DNA from: Phocoenobacter atlanticus
GTDB lineage: Bacteria; Pseudomonadota; Gammaproteobacteria; Enterobacterales; Pasteurellaceae
NCBI RefSeq assembly: GCF_030764225.1
Contig: NZ_JASAXH010000014.1
Direction: 5' to 3' (one strand)
Length of the DNA: 64,000 bases
Part shown: one piece after another, positions 8,258 to 17,294 of the stretch
Layout: each line of letters begins with the position of its first letter
How positions within the stretch are numbered: position 1 is the stretch's first letter
Program-made: the position numbers and the translations under genes
Notes under the pieces: generated by a model
The model's database searches: none
The model's input: only the letters and a program-made list of their open reading frames with translations
What the model was told of the DNA's origin: nothing

Positions 8258-8731
8258 TTAATGACTATCATTAAAACGATAAATAACTTGATTAGCTGAT
8301 CCTCGCCAAATTAGGCTAGGATCGGCTTGATCTTGAATAAATTTACCATCAATCAACACATCAATATAGGGTAACATTTGACGTTGATAATCATCTAACT
8401 CTGCTAATTGATAGCCTGTCCAAACCCAAATATCCTTACCTTTACATTCAGTTTTAATTCGTTTTACCAAAGGTAATAAGGTTTCAATATTTCGTGGATG
8501 TAAGGGGTCGCCACCTGAAAGGGTTAAGCCTTGTCGTTTAATCCGAGTATCATTGAGATCGTTGATAATTTGCTGTGCCATTGTCTCATCAAACAAAATG
8601 CCAGCATCAAAAGACCAGCTTTTTTGGTTGTAACACCCTTTGCAATAGTGCGTGCAACCACTAACAAAAAGGGTACATCTTGTCCCCTCTCCATTTACCA
8701 CATCAATGGGATAATATTGTAAATAATTCAT
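8258..8731 (-). CDS. nrdG: Anaerobic ribonucleotide reductase activating enzyme NrdG
   Basis: This radical-SAM activase installs the glycyl radical on NrdD under anaerobic conditions. It is 157 aa (E. coli 154). The 4Fe-4S ligands Cys26, Cys30 and Cys33 form the CxxxCxxC motif in CTHYCKGCYNQ, preceded by the typical NGEGTRCTLFVSGC. LSGGDPLHP is the SAM-binding GGE-like patch. It lies 50 bp after nrdD on the same strand and converges with the HAD phosphatase gene 25 bp away. Confidence 0.95.
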   Translation of the reverse strand: MNYLQYYPIDVVNGEGTRCTLFVSGCTHYCKGCYNQKSWSFDAGILFDETMAQQIINDLNDTRIKRQGLTLSGGDPLHPRNIETLLPLVKRIKTECKGKDIWVWTGYQLAELDDYQRQMLPYIDVLIDGKFIQDQADPSLIWRGSANQVIYRFNDSH

Positions 8732-8755
8732 TTTTTACTTAATATTTTTCTTAAA

Positions 8756-8765
8756 ACAAGCGGTC
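8756..8765 (+). repeat. DNA uptake signal sequence (ACAAGCGGTC)
   Basis: This is an exact 10-base uptake signal of the A. pleuropneumoniae type in the nrdD-nrdG gap. It is followed by AAATTTT and, about 20 bases on, by TTACAAAT, the same extended architecture seen at other intergenic copies. A second exact copy lies on the opposite strand inside fucU (16939-16948). Confidence 0.8.
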
Positions 8766-8781
8766 AAATTTTGGATAAAAC

Positions 8782-10908
8782 TTACAAATGTTTCACTCGA
8801 CGTTTAACTTCTTCTTGCTTTCCTGCATTAAATGGGCGTGCATCAGGGCTACCCAAATAACCACAAACTCGGCGAGTGACCGAAACTTTATTACTATCGT
8901 GGTTACCACATTTAGGACAAGTAAAACCTTTGCTGGTACACTCAAATTCGCCACTAAATCCACATTCATAACATTCATCGATTGGCGTATTCGTGCCGTA
9001 GTAAGGCACTCGGTCGTAGCTGTAATCCCACACATCTTCTAATGCTTTTAGATTATGCTGAATATTTGGGTATTCGCCATAACAAATAAAACCACCACTT
9101 GCGAGAGCAGGATAAGGCATTTCAAAATCTAATTTATCGTATGGATTGACTTTTTTCTCAACATCTAAATGATAGCTGTTGGTATAGTAGCCTTTGTCCG
9201 TTACGCCTTTAATAATGCCAAATTGTTTTACGTCTAAACGACAGAAGCGGTCACATAAATTTTCACTTGGTGTGGAATATAAACTAAATGCATAGCCCGT
9301 TTCTTCTTTCCACTGTTTGGTCGCATTACTTAAATATTCCACGATTTTTAAGCCTTTTTGACGTAATCTTTCATCGTCATAAATATGGGTATCGCCATAC
9401 AATGCGTTGATGGTCTCAAAAATGCCGATATAGCCCAAAGAAATGGATGCTCTGCCATTTTTAAATAATTGGGCGACGTTATCTTCCGCTTTCAAACGTA
9501 CGCCACACGCCCCTTCCATATATAAAATTGGGGCAACACGCGCTTTGGTATTTTCAAGACGAGCAATGCGAGTCATTAGTGCTTTTTTGGCAATATTTAA
9601 TCGCTTATCAAGTAGCTCAAAAAACGTAGTTTCATTCCGTTTAGACTCTAACGCAATACGAGGTAAGTTAATGCTAACCACACCTAAATTATTGCGTCCA
9701 TCGTGAATTTGCTCGCCATTTTCCGTATATTCATTTAAGAAACTGCGACACCCCATTGGGGCTTTAAATGAACCGGTGATTTCAATGAGTTTGTCATAAT
9801 TGAGAATATCAGGGTACATTCGTTTAGAGGCACATTCTAAGGCGAGTTTTTTGATATCATAATTTGGATCGCCATTTTCAAGGTTTAAACCACGTTTTAA
9901 GGTAAAAACTAATTTAGGAAAAATCGGTGTTTTATGATTTGTACCTAAGCCACGAATACGATTTTTCAAAATAGATTTTTGAATTAAACGAGCTTGCCAG
10001 CTTGTTCCTAACCCAAAACCTAAAGTGACAAAAGGCGTCTGACCATTTGCGGTGTGTAGTGTATTGATTTCATATTCAAGGGACTGAAATGCGTCAAAAC
10101 ACTCTTTTTCAATCAGGCTATCAGCATAGCCTTGTGGATTAGGAATTTGCCATTCTTGGGCAATTTTCAAGAGTTTCTGATAGCTTTTTTCCACATAAGG
10201 GGCAAGCACTTCATCAATACGATTGATGGTTGTTCCACCGTAAATGTGGCTCGCTACTTGGGCAATGATTTGGGCGGTAATCGCCGTTGCCGTCCCGATT
10301 GAACGAGGCGTATCAATTTCAGAATTACCCATTTTAAAGCCATTTTCTAGCATTCCTTTTAGATCAACCAGCATACAGTTGAACATTGGGAAAAATGGCG
10401 AGTAATCTAAATCGTGGTAGTGAATTTCGCCACTATTGTGAGCATTGACCACATCACGAGGCAAAATATAACGTTGTGCATAATGCTTAGCCACGATACC
10501 CGCTAATAAATCACGTTGGGTTGGAATAATTTTTGCATCTTTGTTGGCATTTTCATTGAGTACTGCAATGTTGGTTTGATCGATTAGCCCTTCAATTTCT
10601 TTCATTAAAAAGGAGCATTTTTCACGAGCGATATCTCTATCGTGACGATATTCAATATAGGTACGAGCAACCTGAGGATAACAACTTTGCATTAGATGAT
10701 CTTCAACAATACTTTGAATACTATTGATATCAATCCCTTGCTGATAATCATTGATAATTTTACTGCTAATTTGCTGGCTAATGCTTAAACAATAATGTTC
10801 ATCATCAATACCCACAGATCTGGTTGCATTTTTTATTGCTGTAATAATACGTGTGATATCAAATTCTGTCAGAGAGCCATCTCGTTTTGTAACTAAAAAT
10901 TTACCCAT
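8782..10908 (-). CDS. nrdD: Anaerobic ribonucleoside-triphosphate reductase NrdD
   Basis: This class III reductase makes dNTPs without oxygen using a glycyl radical. The start is placed at the ATG at 10908 (MGKFLVTKRDGSL, 708 aa) with TTGAGGTAAAA upstream; the longer frame has no ribosome site. An ATP-cone lies at the N-terminus. The C-terminal zinc site is CYECG...CPKCG. The glycyl-radical motif RRVCGYLGSPDARPFNAG places the radical at Gly683 by comparison with E. coli Gly681. It is followed by nrdG. The 304-bp region upstream holds an FNR-like site and the fuc operon terminator but no gene. Confidence 0.95.
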   Translation of the reverse strand: MGKFLVTKRDGSLTEFDITRIITAIKNATRSVGIDDEHYCLSISQQISSKIINDYQQGIDINSIQSIVEDHLMQSCYPQVARTYIEYRHDRDIAREKCSFLMKEIEGLIDQTNIAVLNENANKDAKIIPTQRDLLAGIVAKHYAQRYILPRDVVNAHNSGEIHYHDLDYSPFFPMFNCMLVDLKGMLENGFKMGNSEIDTPRSIGTATAITAQIIAQVASHIYGGTTINRIDEVLAPYVEKSYQKLLKIAQEWQIPNPQGYADSLIEKECFDAFQSLEYEINTLHTANGQTPFVTLGFGLGTSWQARLIQKSILKNRIRGLGTNHKTPIFPKLVFTLKRGLNLENGDPNYDIKKLALECASKRMYPDILNYDKLIEITGSFKAPMGCRSFLNEYTENGEQIHDGRNNLGVVSINLPRIALESKRNETTFFELLDKRLNIAKKALMTRIARLENTKARVAPILYMEGACGVRLKAEDNVAQLFKNGRASISLGYIGIFETINALYGDTHIYDDERLRQKGLKIVEYLSNATKQWKEETGYAFSLYSTPSENLCDRFCRLDVKQFGIIKGVTDKGYYTNSYHLDVEKKVNPYDKLDFEMPYPALASGGFICYGEYPNIQHNLKALEDVWDYSYDRVPYYGTNTPIDECYECGFSGEFECTSKGFTCPKCGNHDSNKVSVTRRVCGYLGSPDARPFNAGKQEEVKRRVKHL

Positions 10909-11013
10909 TTTTACCTCAATGCACAAACTTAAAGGGTTAATATATACTAACAACGATTATCATTTCAAGAGAGAGTAGTGATAATTTTCGTTTGTTTTTT
11001 TGATCAACTAATG

Positions 11014-11027
11014 GTGATCTTGATTAA
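11014..11027 (-). promoter_or_regulatory. FNR-like site upstream of nrdD
   Basis: On the minus strand TTAAT-caag-ATCAC matches 8 of 10 specified bases of the FNR box TTGAT-N4-ATCAA. It lies about 106 bp upstream of the nrdD start, which suits an anaerobically induced enzyme. No -35/-10 pair was convincingly tied to it. Confidence 0.4.
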
Positions 11028-11117
11028 ATCTATAATATAAAGAAGTGTAAATAAATGTAAATGTTTACGTCTGAAAATTTATCTAAATAAGCGGTGACTT
11101 TATTTTATTTTTTTGCA

Positions 11118-11161
11118 AAAAGTCCTTCAAAACCTTAAATATAAGGATTTAAAGGACTTTT
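11118..11161 (-). terminator. fuc operon terminator (possibly bidirectional)
   Basis: Outer arms AAAAGTCCTT (11118-11127) and AAGGACTTTT (11152-11161) enclose a second stem CCTTA/TAAGG. On the minus strand the stem runs into TTTTTGC, about 50 bp after the fucO stop. An uptake-like AAGCGGT copy starts just beyond, at 11093. Confidence 0.75.
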
Positions 11162-11212
11162 AAGTAGTCTTTTATATATTCCTACTGTGATATAATCACT
11201 TATAAAAGAATA

Positions 11213-12364
11213 TTAGAATGCAATTTTGTACACTTCTAAAATTTCTTCTGCTGTACAATCTCTTGGATTTCCTCCTGTACATACATCGTTAAAGGCATCA
11301 ACGGAAAGTGCAGGTAAATCTTCTTCTTTCACATCAATCATTGAAAGTTTTTCTGGGATACCTACATCTTTTGCCAGTTGTTTTACTGCTTCAACTGCCG
11401 CATTGCGATATTCAGCTTGCGACATTTCATCAACGCCTTTCACTCCCATTGCACGAGCAATTTCACGGTATTTTTCACCCGTGTAATCTTTGTTAAATTC
11501 CATTACATAAGGTAATAATACAGCGTTTGCAATACCGTGTGGTGTGTCGTAGTATGCTGAAAGTGGGTGTGCCATTGAGTGAACCACACCTAAACCTACA
11601 TTAGAGAAGCCCATTCCAGCAACATATTGCCCTAATGCCATTCCTTCACGTCCTTCTGGTTCGCCATTTACAGAACCACGTAATGAACGAGAAATTAATT
11701 CAATCGCTTTTAAATGTAATGCGTCAGTTAACTCCCACGCTGCTTTGGTGATGTAACCTTCAATGGCGTGTGTTAATGCATCCATACCTGTTGCAGCGGT
11801 TAAGCCTTTTGGCATACTTGCCATCATATCAGGGTCAACAATTGCAACCGCTGGAATATCATTTACATCAACACAAACAAATTTACGTTTTTTAGCTTCA
11901 TCTGTAATTACATAGTTAATGGTAACTTCTGCTGCTGTACCTGCTGTAGTTGCCACGGCAATCACTGGTACACATTTTTTCTTGGTTGGCGCAACACCTT
12001 CAAGGGAAAGCACATCGCTAAATTCAGGGTTATTGATGATAATTCCGATTGCTTTTGAGCTATCGATAGGCGAACCTCCACCAATTGCAATTAAATAATC
12101 TGCACCTGCTTGTTTAAATTTCTCAACTCCACGTTTGATAATATCAACACTTGGGTTTGCTTTTACTTCATCAAAAATTTCATACGCAAGACCTGCTTCA
12201 TCTAACAGAGAGGTTACTTTACTTGCGACGTTAAATTTAATGAGATCTTTGTCTGTTACAACAAGTGCTTTTTTGAAACCACGAGCCTTTGCTTCTACGA
12301 CAATATTTTGGATTGCACCTTTACCGTGATAGCTGGTCTCATTTAAAATCATACGATTTGCCAT
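11213..12364 (-). CDS. fucO: Lactaldehyde reductase (L-1,2-propanediol oxidoreductase) FucO
   Basis: FucO is an iron-dependent group III alcohol dehydrogenase. It reduces L-lactaldehyde from FucA to 1,2-propanediol, regenerating NAD+ during anaerobic fucose use. The protein is 383 aa (E. coli 382) and almost colinear with it from MANRMILNET onward. The NAD-binding GGGSPIDSSKAIG, the TTAGTAAEVT patch, and iron ligands in MDALTHAIEG and the VHSMAHP...TPHG pair are all present. TAGGAG precedes the ATG. It is the last gene of the fuc operon, separated from the transporter genes by a terminator-like hairpin. Confidence 0.95.
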   Translation of the reverse strand: MANRMILNETSYHGKGAIQNIVVEAKARGFKKALVVTDKDLIKFNVASKVTSLLDEAGLAYEIFDEVKANPSVDIIKRGVEKFKQAGADYLIAIGGGSPIDSSKAIGIIINNPEFSDVLSLEGVAPTKKKCVPVIAVATTAGTAAEVTINYVITDEAKKRKFVCVDVNDIPAVAIVDPDMMASMPKGLTAATGMDALTHAIEGYITKAAWELTDALHLKAIELISRSLRGSVNGEPEGREGMALGQYVAGMGFSNVGLGVVHSMAHPLSAYYDTPHGIANAVLLPYVMEFNKDYTGEKYREIARAMGVKGVDEMSQAEYRNAAVEAVKQLAKDVGIPEKLSMIDVKEEDLPALSVDAFNDVCTGGNPRDCTAEEILEVYKIAF

Positions 12365-12406
12365 AATAACTCCTAAAAATATAAAATATTTTATAATTTT
12401 AAAAAT

Positions 12407-12438
12407 AAGCTAAAACCCACTTTCGTGAATTTTAGCTT
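12407..12438 (-). terminator. intra-operon terminator upstream of fucO
   Basis: AAGCTAAAA (12407-12415) pairs perfectly with TTTTAGCTT (12430-12438), with an inner CAC/GTG. On the minus strand the stem is followed by ATTTTTAAAA, as in a leaky terminator between the binding-protein gene and fucO. Confidence 0.6.
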
Positions 12439-12455
12439 TCTTTTATAAGGTAATC

Positions 12456-13505
12456 TTACTCATATAAACAAGGTTTGATATCTGCATCATCCATATTTGT
12501 AGAGTTATACCATTTAGCACCAGTATCTACATCTTTCACTGCTTTGCCGTGAGATGCATCATAAGCTAATTTAACTGCTTTATAACCAATTTGTACTGGA
12601 TCTTGAGTGATTGAACCTGCAAATAGTCCAGCTCTTACGGCATCAAGTTGTTTTTTACCTGCATCAAAACCTACTGCAACGACTTTACCTTTACCAATTT
12701 TTTCTAGGCCTTCATTAGCAGTGATAATTGCATTTGCTGCAAATTCATTTGAACCATAAATTGCAATTAGATCTTCTTTTTCAAGAAGTGCTGAAGCAAC
12801 AGCTGCTGCATCCACATCTTTAACTTCTGCTGGAATACCAATATCAACGATTACTTTCGCTTTATCATTCTCATTTCTAAGTGCATCATGTCCTTCAATT
12901 GAAACATTATTTTTGCCAACTAACTTAACTACTTCATCAACAAAACCTTTTGTTCTTGATTTAACAGACTCACCATTCCAATCTTGTGTTACAACACCAA
13001 TTCTCACAGGCTCTTTCGCGGCTTTGATTTTTGGTTCGATAAGTTTAAATAATTCAGTTGCAGCTAACGCACCCGCAGCATAGTTATCTGTTGAAGCATT
13101 TGCTTTAATCGCGCCTTCTGGTGCATTAGGAACACCTGAGTCAAAACCAATGATAGGAATACCTTCATCTTGTGCCTCAGAAATAGCGCCTAATGACGCA
13201 TTGGTATCAAGAGCAGCAAGACAGATAGCATCTGGTTTTCCTGCTATTGCAGTATTTAAATATTCTAATTGTTGCGCAATATTAGATTCTGTATCTGGAC
13301 CTTGGAATGTTACTTCTATGCCTAATTCTTTTGCTGCTTTGTTAGAACCTAATTCAACAGCTTTCCAGAATTGATGTTGGAAACCTTTCGCAATCACATC
13401 AATATGTGTTTTTTTGGCATCATCTGCCATTGCATTTGTTGCTAAACCTGCAGCTAATACACAAGAAGTTAAAACACTCGCTAACATTTTTCTAGATTTA
13501 ATCAT
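12456..13505 (-). CDS. Sugar ABC transporter periplasmic binding protein (probable L-fucose)
   Basis: This is a 349-aa periplasmic binding protein of the ribose/galactose (CUT2, PBP type 1) family. The N-terminus MIKSRKMLASVLTSCVLAAG...AMADD is a classical signal peptide, probably cleaved after AMA. Family segments follow: FWKAVELGSNKAAKELG, DAICLAALD, IPIIGFDSG and GFDAGKKQLDAVRAG. Fucose as ligand is inferred only from its place between fucA and fucO and the absence of a FucP permease. GAGGAAATCAAA precedes the ATG. It is separated from the permease by 114 bp containing a GGAGGGGG run but no ORF. Confidence 0.85.
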   Translation of the reverse strand: MIKSRKMLASVLTSCVLAAGLATNAMADDAKKTHIDVIAKGFQHQFWKAVELGSNKAAKELGIEVTFQGPDTESNIAQQLEYLNTAIAGKPDAICLAALDTNASLGAISEAQDEGIPIIGFDSGVPNAPEGAIKANASTDNYAAGALAATELFKLIEPKIKAAKEPVRIGVVTQDWNGESVKSRTKGFVDEVVKLVGKNNVSIEGHDALRNENDKAKVIVDIGIPAEVKDVDAAAVASALLEKEDLIAIYGSNEFAANAIITANEGLEKIGKGKVVAVGFDAGKKQLDAVRAGLFAGSITQDPVQIGYKAVKLAYDASHGKAVKDVDTGAKWYNSTNMDDADIKPCLYE

Positions 13506-13619
13506 TTTGATTTCCTCATTAATTAAGTTTTAGTTTATATATACTAGTTAGAAATTAGTAAATACCTTAGTTGATTTAAATATGTTCCCCCTCCTTTTCA
13601 AATATGTGAGTGATAAAAG

Positions 13620-14600
13620 TTATTTGTTACGTTTTCTATTGAGAATATCCATATATACAGCGAATACTAGAATTATACCTGTAATAAATAGCTGGTAATG
13701 AGATTGTACACCGATATATGGGAAACCTATTTTTAACACTGTCATAATAAATACACCAATAATGGTACCGAATATCGAACCGATACCACCAGCAAGTGAT
13801 GTTCCTCCAATGACGACAGCTGCGATAGCATCAAGCTCAAATCCATTACCTGTATTTGGCTGAGCTGTGGTAAATACAGCAACATAAGCAATACCCGCAA
13901 GTGCTGCAAAGAAACCTGAAATTACATAAGCATAGATTTCATATTTTGCAATGTTGATACCTGAAAGTCTTGTTGCTTCTTTATTTGAGCCGATAGAGAG
14001 TATATATCTACCGATTTTGGTTTTATTTAGTATAATTGCCATAATAATACAAGCAACCGCAATCAATATAAATCCAGTCGGAAAGTGTTTTGGTAGAAAT
14101 GAATCTTTAGCAGTAATCATAAAAAATTCTCGATACCAAGCTCCATCTGAGTGACCTTGTGGGAAAGAGATTGATCTTGTTTGTGATACAATCGATCCAA
14201 GCCCACGAGATAGCATCATTGTTCCTAGTGTGGCAATAAAGGAAGGTATCCCCAGTTTAGAAACCATCAATCCATTCACTAAACCAAATAGGATCCCAGT
14301 TAAGAGAATTGCAAAGATAACAAAGATCATTGGCAATCCTTGTTGCATCAATGTACCACCAATCAGGGCCGAGCAAATTGCAACAGTACCAATGGATAAA
14401 TCAATTCCCCCTGTGGCAATAACAAAGGTCACCCCTATCGCCATAAAACCTACATAATAAGCAGATTTAGATACATTAGTAAATGTAGATATTTGCATAA
14501 ACTTAGGTGTAATAAGAGCAAATACGATACAAATAACGATAAGTGCAATAAACACTACAGTTTGTTGGTTGGAAAAAACTTTTTTTAATTTAGTAAGCAT
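13620..14600 (-). CDS. Sugar ABC transporter permease, RbsC family (probable L-fucose)
   Basis: The protein is a 326-aa membrane component of a CUT2 ABC importer. Eight or more hydrophobic segments are visible. The family signatures are ATGGIDLSIGTV in the N-terminal half and the ATPase-coupling segment GSNKEATRLSGIN near residue 205, followed by AVVIGGTSLAGGIGS. It probably forms a homodimer working with the ATPase upstream and the binding protein downstream. The start ATG follows GGAGAGAGACA, 15 bp after the ATPase gene. Confidence 0.88.
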   Translation of the reverse strand: MLTKLKKVFSNQQTVVFIALIVICIVFALITPKFMQISTFTNVSKSAYYVGFMAIGVTFVIATGGIDLSIGTVAICSALIGGTLMQQGLPMIFVIFAILLTGILFGLVNGLMVSKLGIPSFIATLGTMMLSRGLGSIVSQTRSISFPQGHSDGAWYREFFMITAKDSFLPKHFPTGFILIAVACIIMAIILNKTKIGRYILSIGSNKEATRLSGINIAKYEIYAYVISGFFAALAGIAYVAVFTTAQPNTGNGFELDAIAAVVIGGTSLAGGIGSIFGTIIGVFIMTVLKIGFPYIGVQSHYQLFITGIILVFAVYMDILNRKRNK

Positions 14601-14615
14601 TGTCTCTCTCCTTTT

Positions 14616-16115
14616 CTAGCGATTTGTCGCTGCTTGCATAATACGTTCTTGAGTGGCTTCGGATATGTCGAATGTGCCTGTCACTTTACCTTCACACATA
14701 ACAATAACTCGATCACTCATACGAAGGACTTCTGGAAGTTCTGATGAAACCATAATAATTGACTTTCCTTGCTGAGCTAATTCTTCCATTAAATGATAGA
14801 TTTCACTTTTAGCACCAATATCTATACCTCTTGTAGGTTCATCAAATATAAGAATATCGCAGTCTCTAACGAGCCATTTAGCGATAACAACCTTTTGTTG
14901 GTTACCACCAGAAAGCTTTTTAACTGGTTGTTCGACACTAGGTGTTTTTGTTTTTAGTTCATTTACGTATTTCTTTGATACTTCTCGAGATTTTTCAGTA
15001 TCAATAAATAGTCCTTTCATAAATGAGTCAAGGTTGGCTATTACGGTATTCTCTTCTACTGGCTTATCAACGATAAGACCATATCTTTTTCTATCTTCTG
15101 ATAGATAACCGATCCCTGCAGCCACCGCATCTTTAGGAGAATCTATCTGAACTTCTTTACCATTTATGTAAACTTTCCCAGAATCTTTTCTATCTGCACC
15201 GAATATAAGTCTTGCAACCTCAGTTCGTCCTGCTCCCATCAACCCTGCAAAGCTTAAAATTTCTCCTTTTCTCAATTCGAAACTTACATCTTTAACATAC
15301 TTTCCACGATTCAGATTTTCACACTTCAATATAACTGGAGCATCAGGATCTACATTAGATTGTGCTTTAGGTTCTGCAAAAATGGTACGACCAACCATAA
15401 GCTTAATAATATCGTTTTTATCACACTCTTTGGTGACCAAAGTACCGACAAATTCACCATCTCGCATTACAGTTACCCGATCAGATATAATATTTATCTC
15501 ATCCATTCGGTGAGAAATATATATCATACCCGTGCCTTTATCTCGCAAATCATTGATGACTTTAAATAACTCGTCTATCTCAGAGTCTGTGAGAGCGGCA
15601 GTTGGTTCATCAAAAATAATAACTTTCGCATTTTTTGATATAGCTTTTGCAATTTCTACCATTTGCTGCTTCCCAACAGTAAGGTTTTCTATTTTTTCGG
15701 CTGGGTCAATATCAATATTTAATATTTTAAATAGCTCTCTTGCTTTTCTATTCATCTCGGCATCATCGATGAAAAAACCATTCATTGATTCTTTACCAAT
15801 AAACAGATTTTGAGCAACAGTTAAGTCATTCATCATATTAAGTTCTTGGTGAACGATAGCAATACCATCTTCTTCTGATTCAGACGGTCCTTTATATTCT
15901 ACTTCCTTGCCCATATAGGTAACGGTACCAGAATCTCTACTATATATCCCTGTTAGGATTTTCATTAATGTAGATTTTCCAGCCCCATTTTCCCCCATAA
16001 GAGCAACAACTTCTCCAGCCTTCAAATCAATTTCAGCATTTTTCAATGCTACAACACCAGAAAAAGATTTGGAGATACCTTTCATTGCAAGTAGTGTTTC
16101 TTGTTGTTTTGACAT
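14616..16115 (-). CDS. Sugar ABC transporter ATPase, RbsA/MglA family (probable L-fucose)
   Basis: The protein is a 499-aa tandem ATPase with two ABC cassettes in one chain, as usual for CUT2 importers. The first cassette has Walker A GENGAGKST, signature LTVGKQQMVEIAKA and Walker B VIIFDEPTAAL. The second has a degenerate Walker A (GLMGAGRTE), an intact LSGGNQQKVVIAKW and ILIFDEPTRGID. The ATG at 16115 was chosen because GGAGTG lies just upstream; an in-frame TTG at 16127 would overlap that site. It follows fucA by 17 bp. Confidence 0.9.
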   Translation of the reverse strand: MSKQQETLLAMKGISKSFSGVVALKNAEIDLKAGEVVALMGENGAGKSTLMKILTGIYSRDSGTVTYMGKEVEYKGPSESEEDGIAIVHQELNMMNDLTVAQNLFIGKESMNGFFIDDAEMNRKARELFKILNIDIDPAEKIENLTVGKQQMVEIAKAISKNAKVIIFDEPTAALTDSEIDELFKVINDLRDKGTGMIYISHRMDEINIISDRVTVMRDGEFVGTLVTKECDKNDIIKLMVGRTIFAEPKAQSNVDPDAPVILKCENLNRGKYVKDVSFELRKGEILSFAGLMGAGRTEVARLIFGADRKDSGKVYINGKEVQIDSPKDAVAAGIGYLSEDRKRYGLIVDKPVEENTVIANLDSFMKGLFIDTEKSREVSKKYVNELKTKTPSVEQPVKKLSGGNQQKVVIAKWLVRDCDILIFDEPTRGIDIGAKSEIYHLMEELAQQGKSIIMVSSELPEVLRMSDRVIVMCEGKVTGTFDISEATQERIMQAATNR

Positions 16116-16132
16116 AGCACACTCCAATTGAA

Positions 16133-16780
16133 TTATTCTTCGATTCTTAAACCATAAGATTTGAATTTCTCTAACACGACTTCCATCTCTTCTTTTGGAA
16201 GGGTTGGAATAGGCTGATTAGTTGCTAACAATTTAAGATACCACTCTGCTAAAACTTCTACTTCGTGAGCTAGCCATAGTGCTTTGTCTAGATTTTTATC
16301 CGCACCAATAAAGCCGTGATGAGCCAGTAAAATTGCTTTACTTTCTTTGATACCCTCACCCACATATTCTGCTAATTTACGAGAACCAAAAGTTGCATAA
16401 GGTACGCAAGGAATATGATCTGTTCCGCCAACCGCAATCATATAGTGAATAGCTGGGATTTCTTTTTCTAAAATAGACACTGCGGCACAGTTTACGGCGT
16501 GATTATGGATTACAGCGTCGCAATCAGGACGGTTTTCATAAACCGCAAGGTGGAAATTCCATTCACTTGAAGGCAATTTCCCTTCTTCAAAATTGCGGTT
16601 TCCATCTACATAAACAATACTGTCTTCGGTTAATAATTCATAAGGTGTCCCCGTTGGTGTGATTAGCATACCATCTTTATAACGTACACTTACATTACCC
16701 GCTGTACCTTGGTTTAACCCCAAACGAGTCATTTCTAAACAGGTATCAATAATTTTTCTTGATAATTCTTTTCTGTTCAT
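16133..16780 (-). CDS. fucA: L-fuculose-1-phosphate aldolase FucA
   Basis: This zinc class II aldolase splits L-fuculose-1-phosphate into DHAP and L-lactaldehyde. The protein is 215 aa, the exact size of the E. coli enzyme. The zinc ligands His92, His94 and His155 and catalytic Glu73 fall at the same positions as in E. coli FucA (SSEW, IHNHA, LLAHHG). GTAGNVS and TPTGTPY are the phosphate-binding patches. GAGGAAATTAGAA precedes the ATG. It lies 17 bp after fucU and 17 bp before the transporter ATPase. Confidence 0.96.
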   Translation of the reverse strand: MNRKELSRKIIDTCLEMTRLGLNQGTAGNVSVRYKDGMLITPTGTPYELLTEDSIVYVDGNRNFEEGKLPSSEWNFHLAVYENRPDCDAVIHNHAVNCAAVSILEKEIPAIHYMIAVGGTDHIPCVPYATFGSRKLAEYVGEGIKESKAILLAHHGFIGADKNLDKALWLAHEVEVLAEWYLKLLATNQPIPTLPKEEMEVVLEKFKSYGLRIEE

Positions 16781-16797
16781 TTCTAATTTCCTCTAAT

Positions 16798-17232
16798 TTA
16801 AATAATAGGTGTCACACCTTTTTTAATGATGATATTGCCATATTTTGCCGTTTCGCCACTGATAACAACGGCATAAGCAGTTTTGGCACGATCATAAAAG
16901 GCAAAGCGATCAATTCTTGTTAATTTTGGTGTAAATCCGACCGCTTGTTGGATTGCATTTAAGTAGTTTTTCTCAACCGTTGGATCGAGTGTATCGCCTT
17001 CCACTGCTTGCATCATTACTAACGGTGCATCAACATAAGCATCAAATTCAAAGAGTGGGCTAATGCCACTTAATAAGGTGCTAACGCTAATTCCATCGGC
17101 ACGAATAACTTTATGATGAAGTGAATGAGCAGGAAAATGAGCATCAGATAAAACAAGTTCATCACCGTGTCCCATTTCTGCAAGTATTTTTAGCAACTCT
17201 GGTGAGATTGCTGGATGAATACCTTTTAACAT
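16798..17232 (-). CDS. fucU: L-fucose mutarotase FucU
   Basis: FucU interconverts alpha- and beta-L-fucose to supply the isomerase. The protein is 144 aa (E. coli 140) of the RbsD/FucU family. It begins MLKGIHPAISPELLKILAEMGHGDE, with His22 at the family catalytic position, followed by LSDAHFPAHS. A perfect uptake signal (ACAAGCGGTC on the minus strand, 16939-16948) lies inside the coding sequence. AAGGAAAATTGT precedes the ATG. It is in the operon between fucK and fucA. Confidence 0.95.
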   Translation of the reverse strand: MLKGIHPAISPELLKILAEMGHGDELVLSDAHFPAHSLHHKVIRADGISVSTLLSGISPLFEFDAYVDAPLVMMQAVEGDTLDPTVEKNYLNAIQQAVGFTPKLTRIDRFAFYDRAKTAYAVVISGETAKYGNIIIKKGVTPII

Positions 17233-17294
17233 ACAATTTTCCTTAGTTTTCTTTTAATATGTGTTATTTTTTAATACTTTTTAAAAACAAATTT

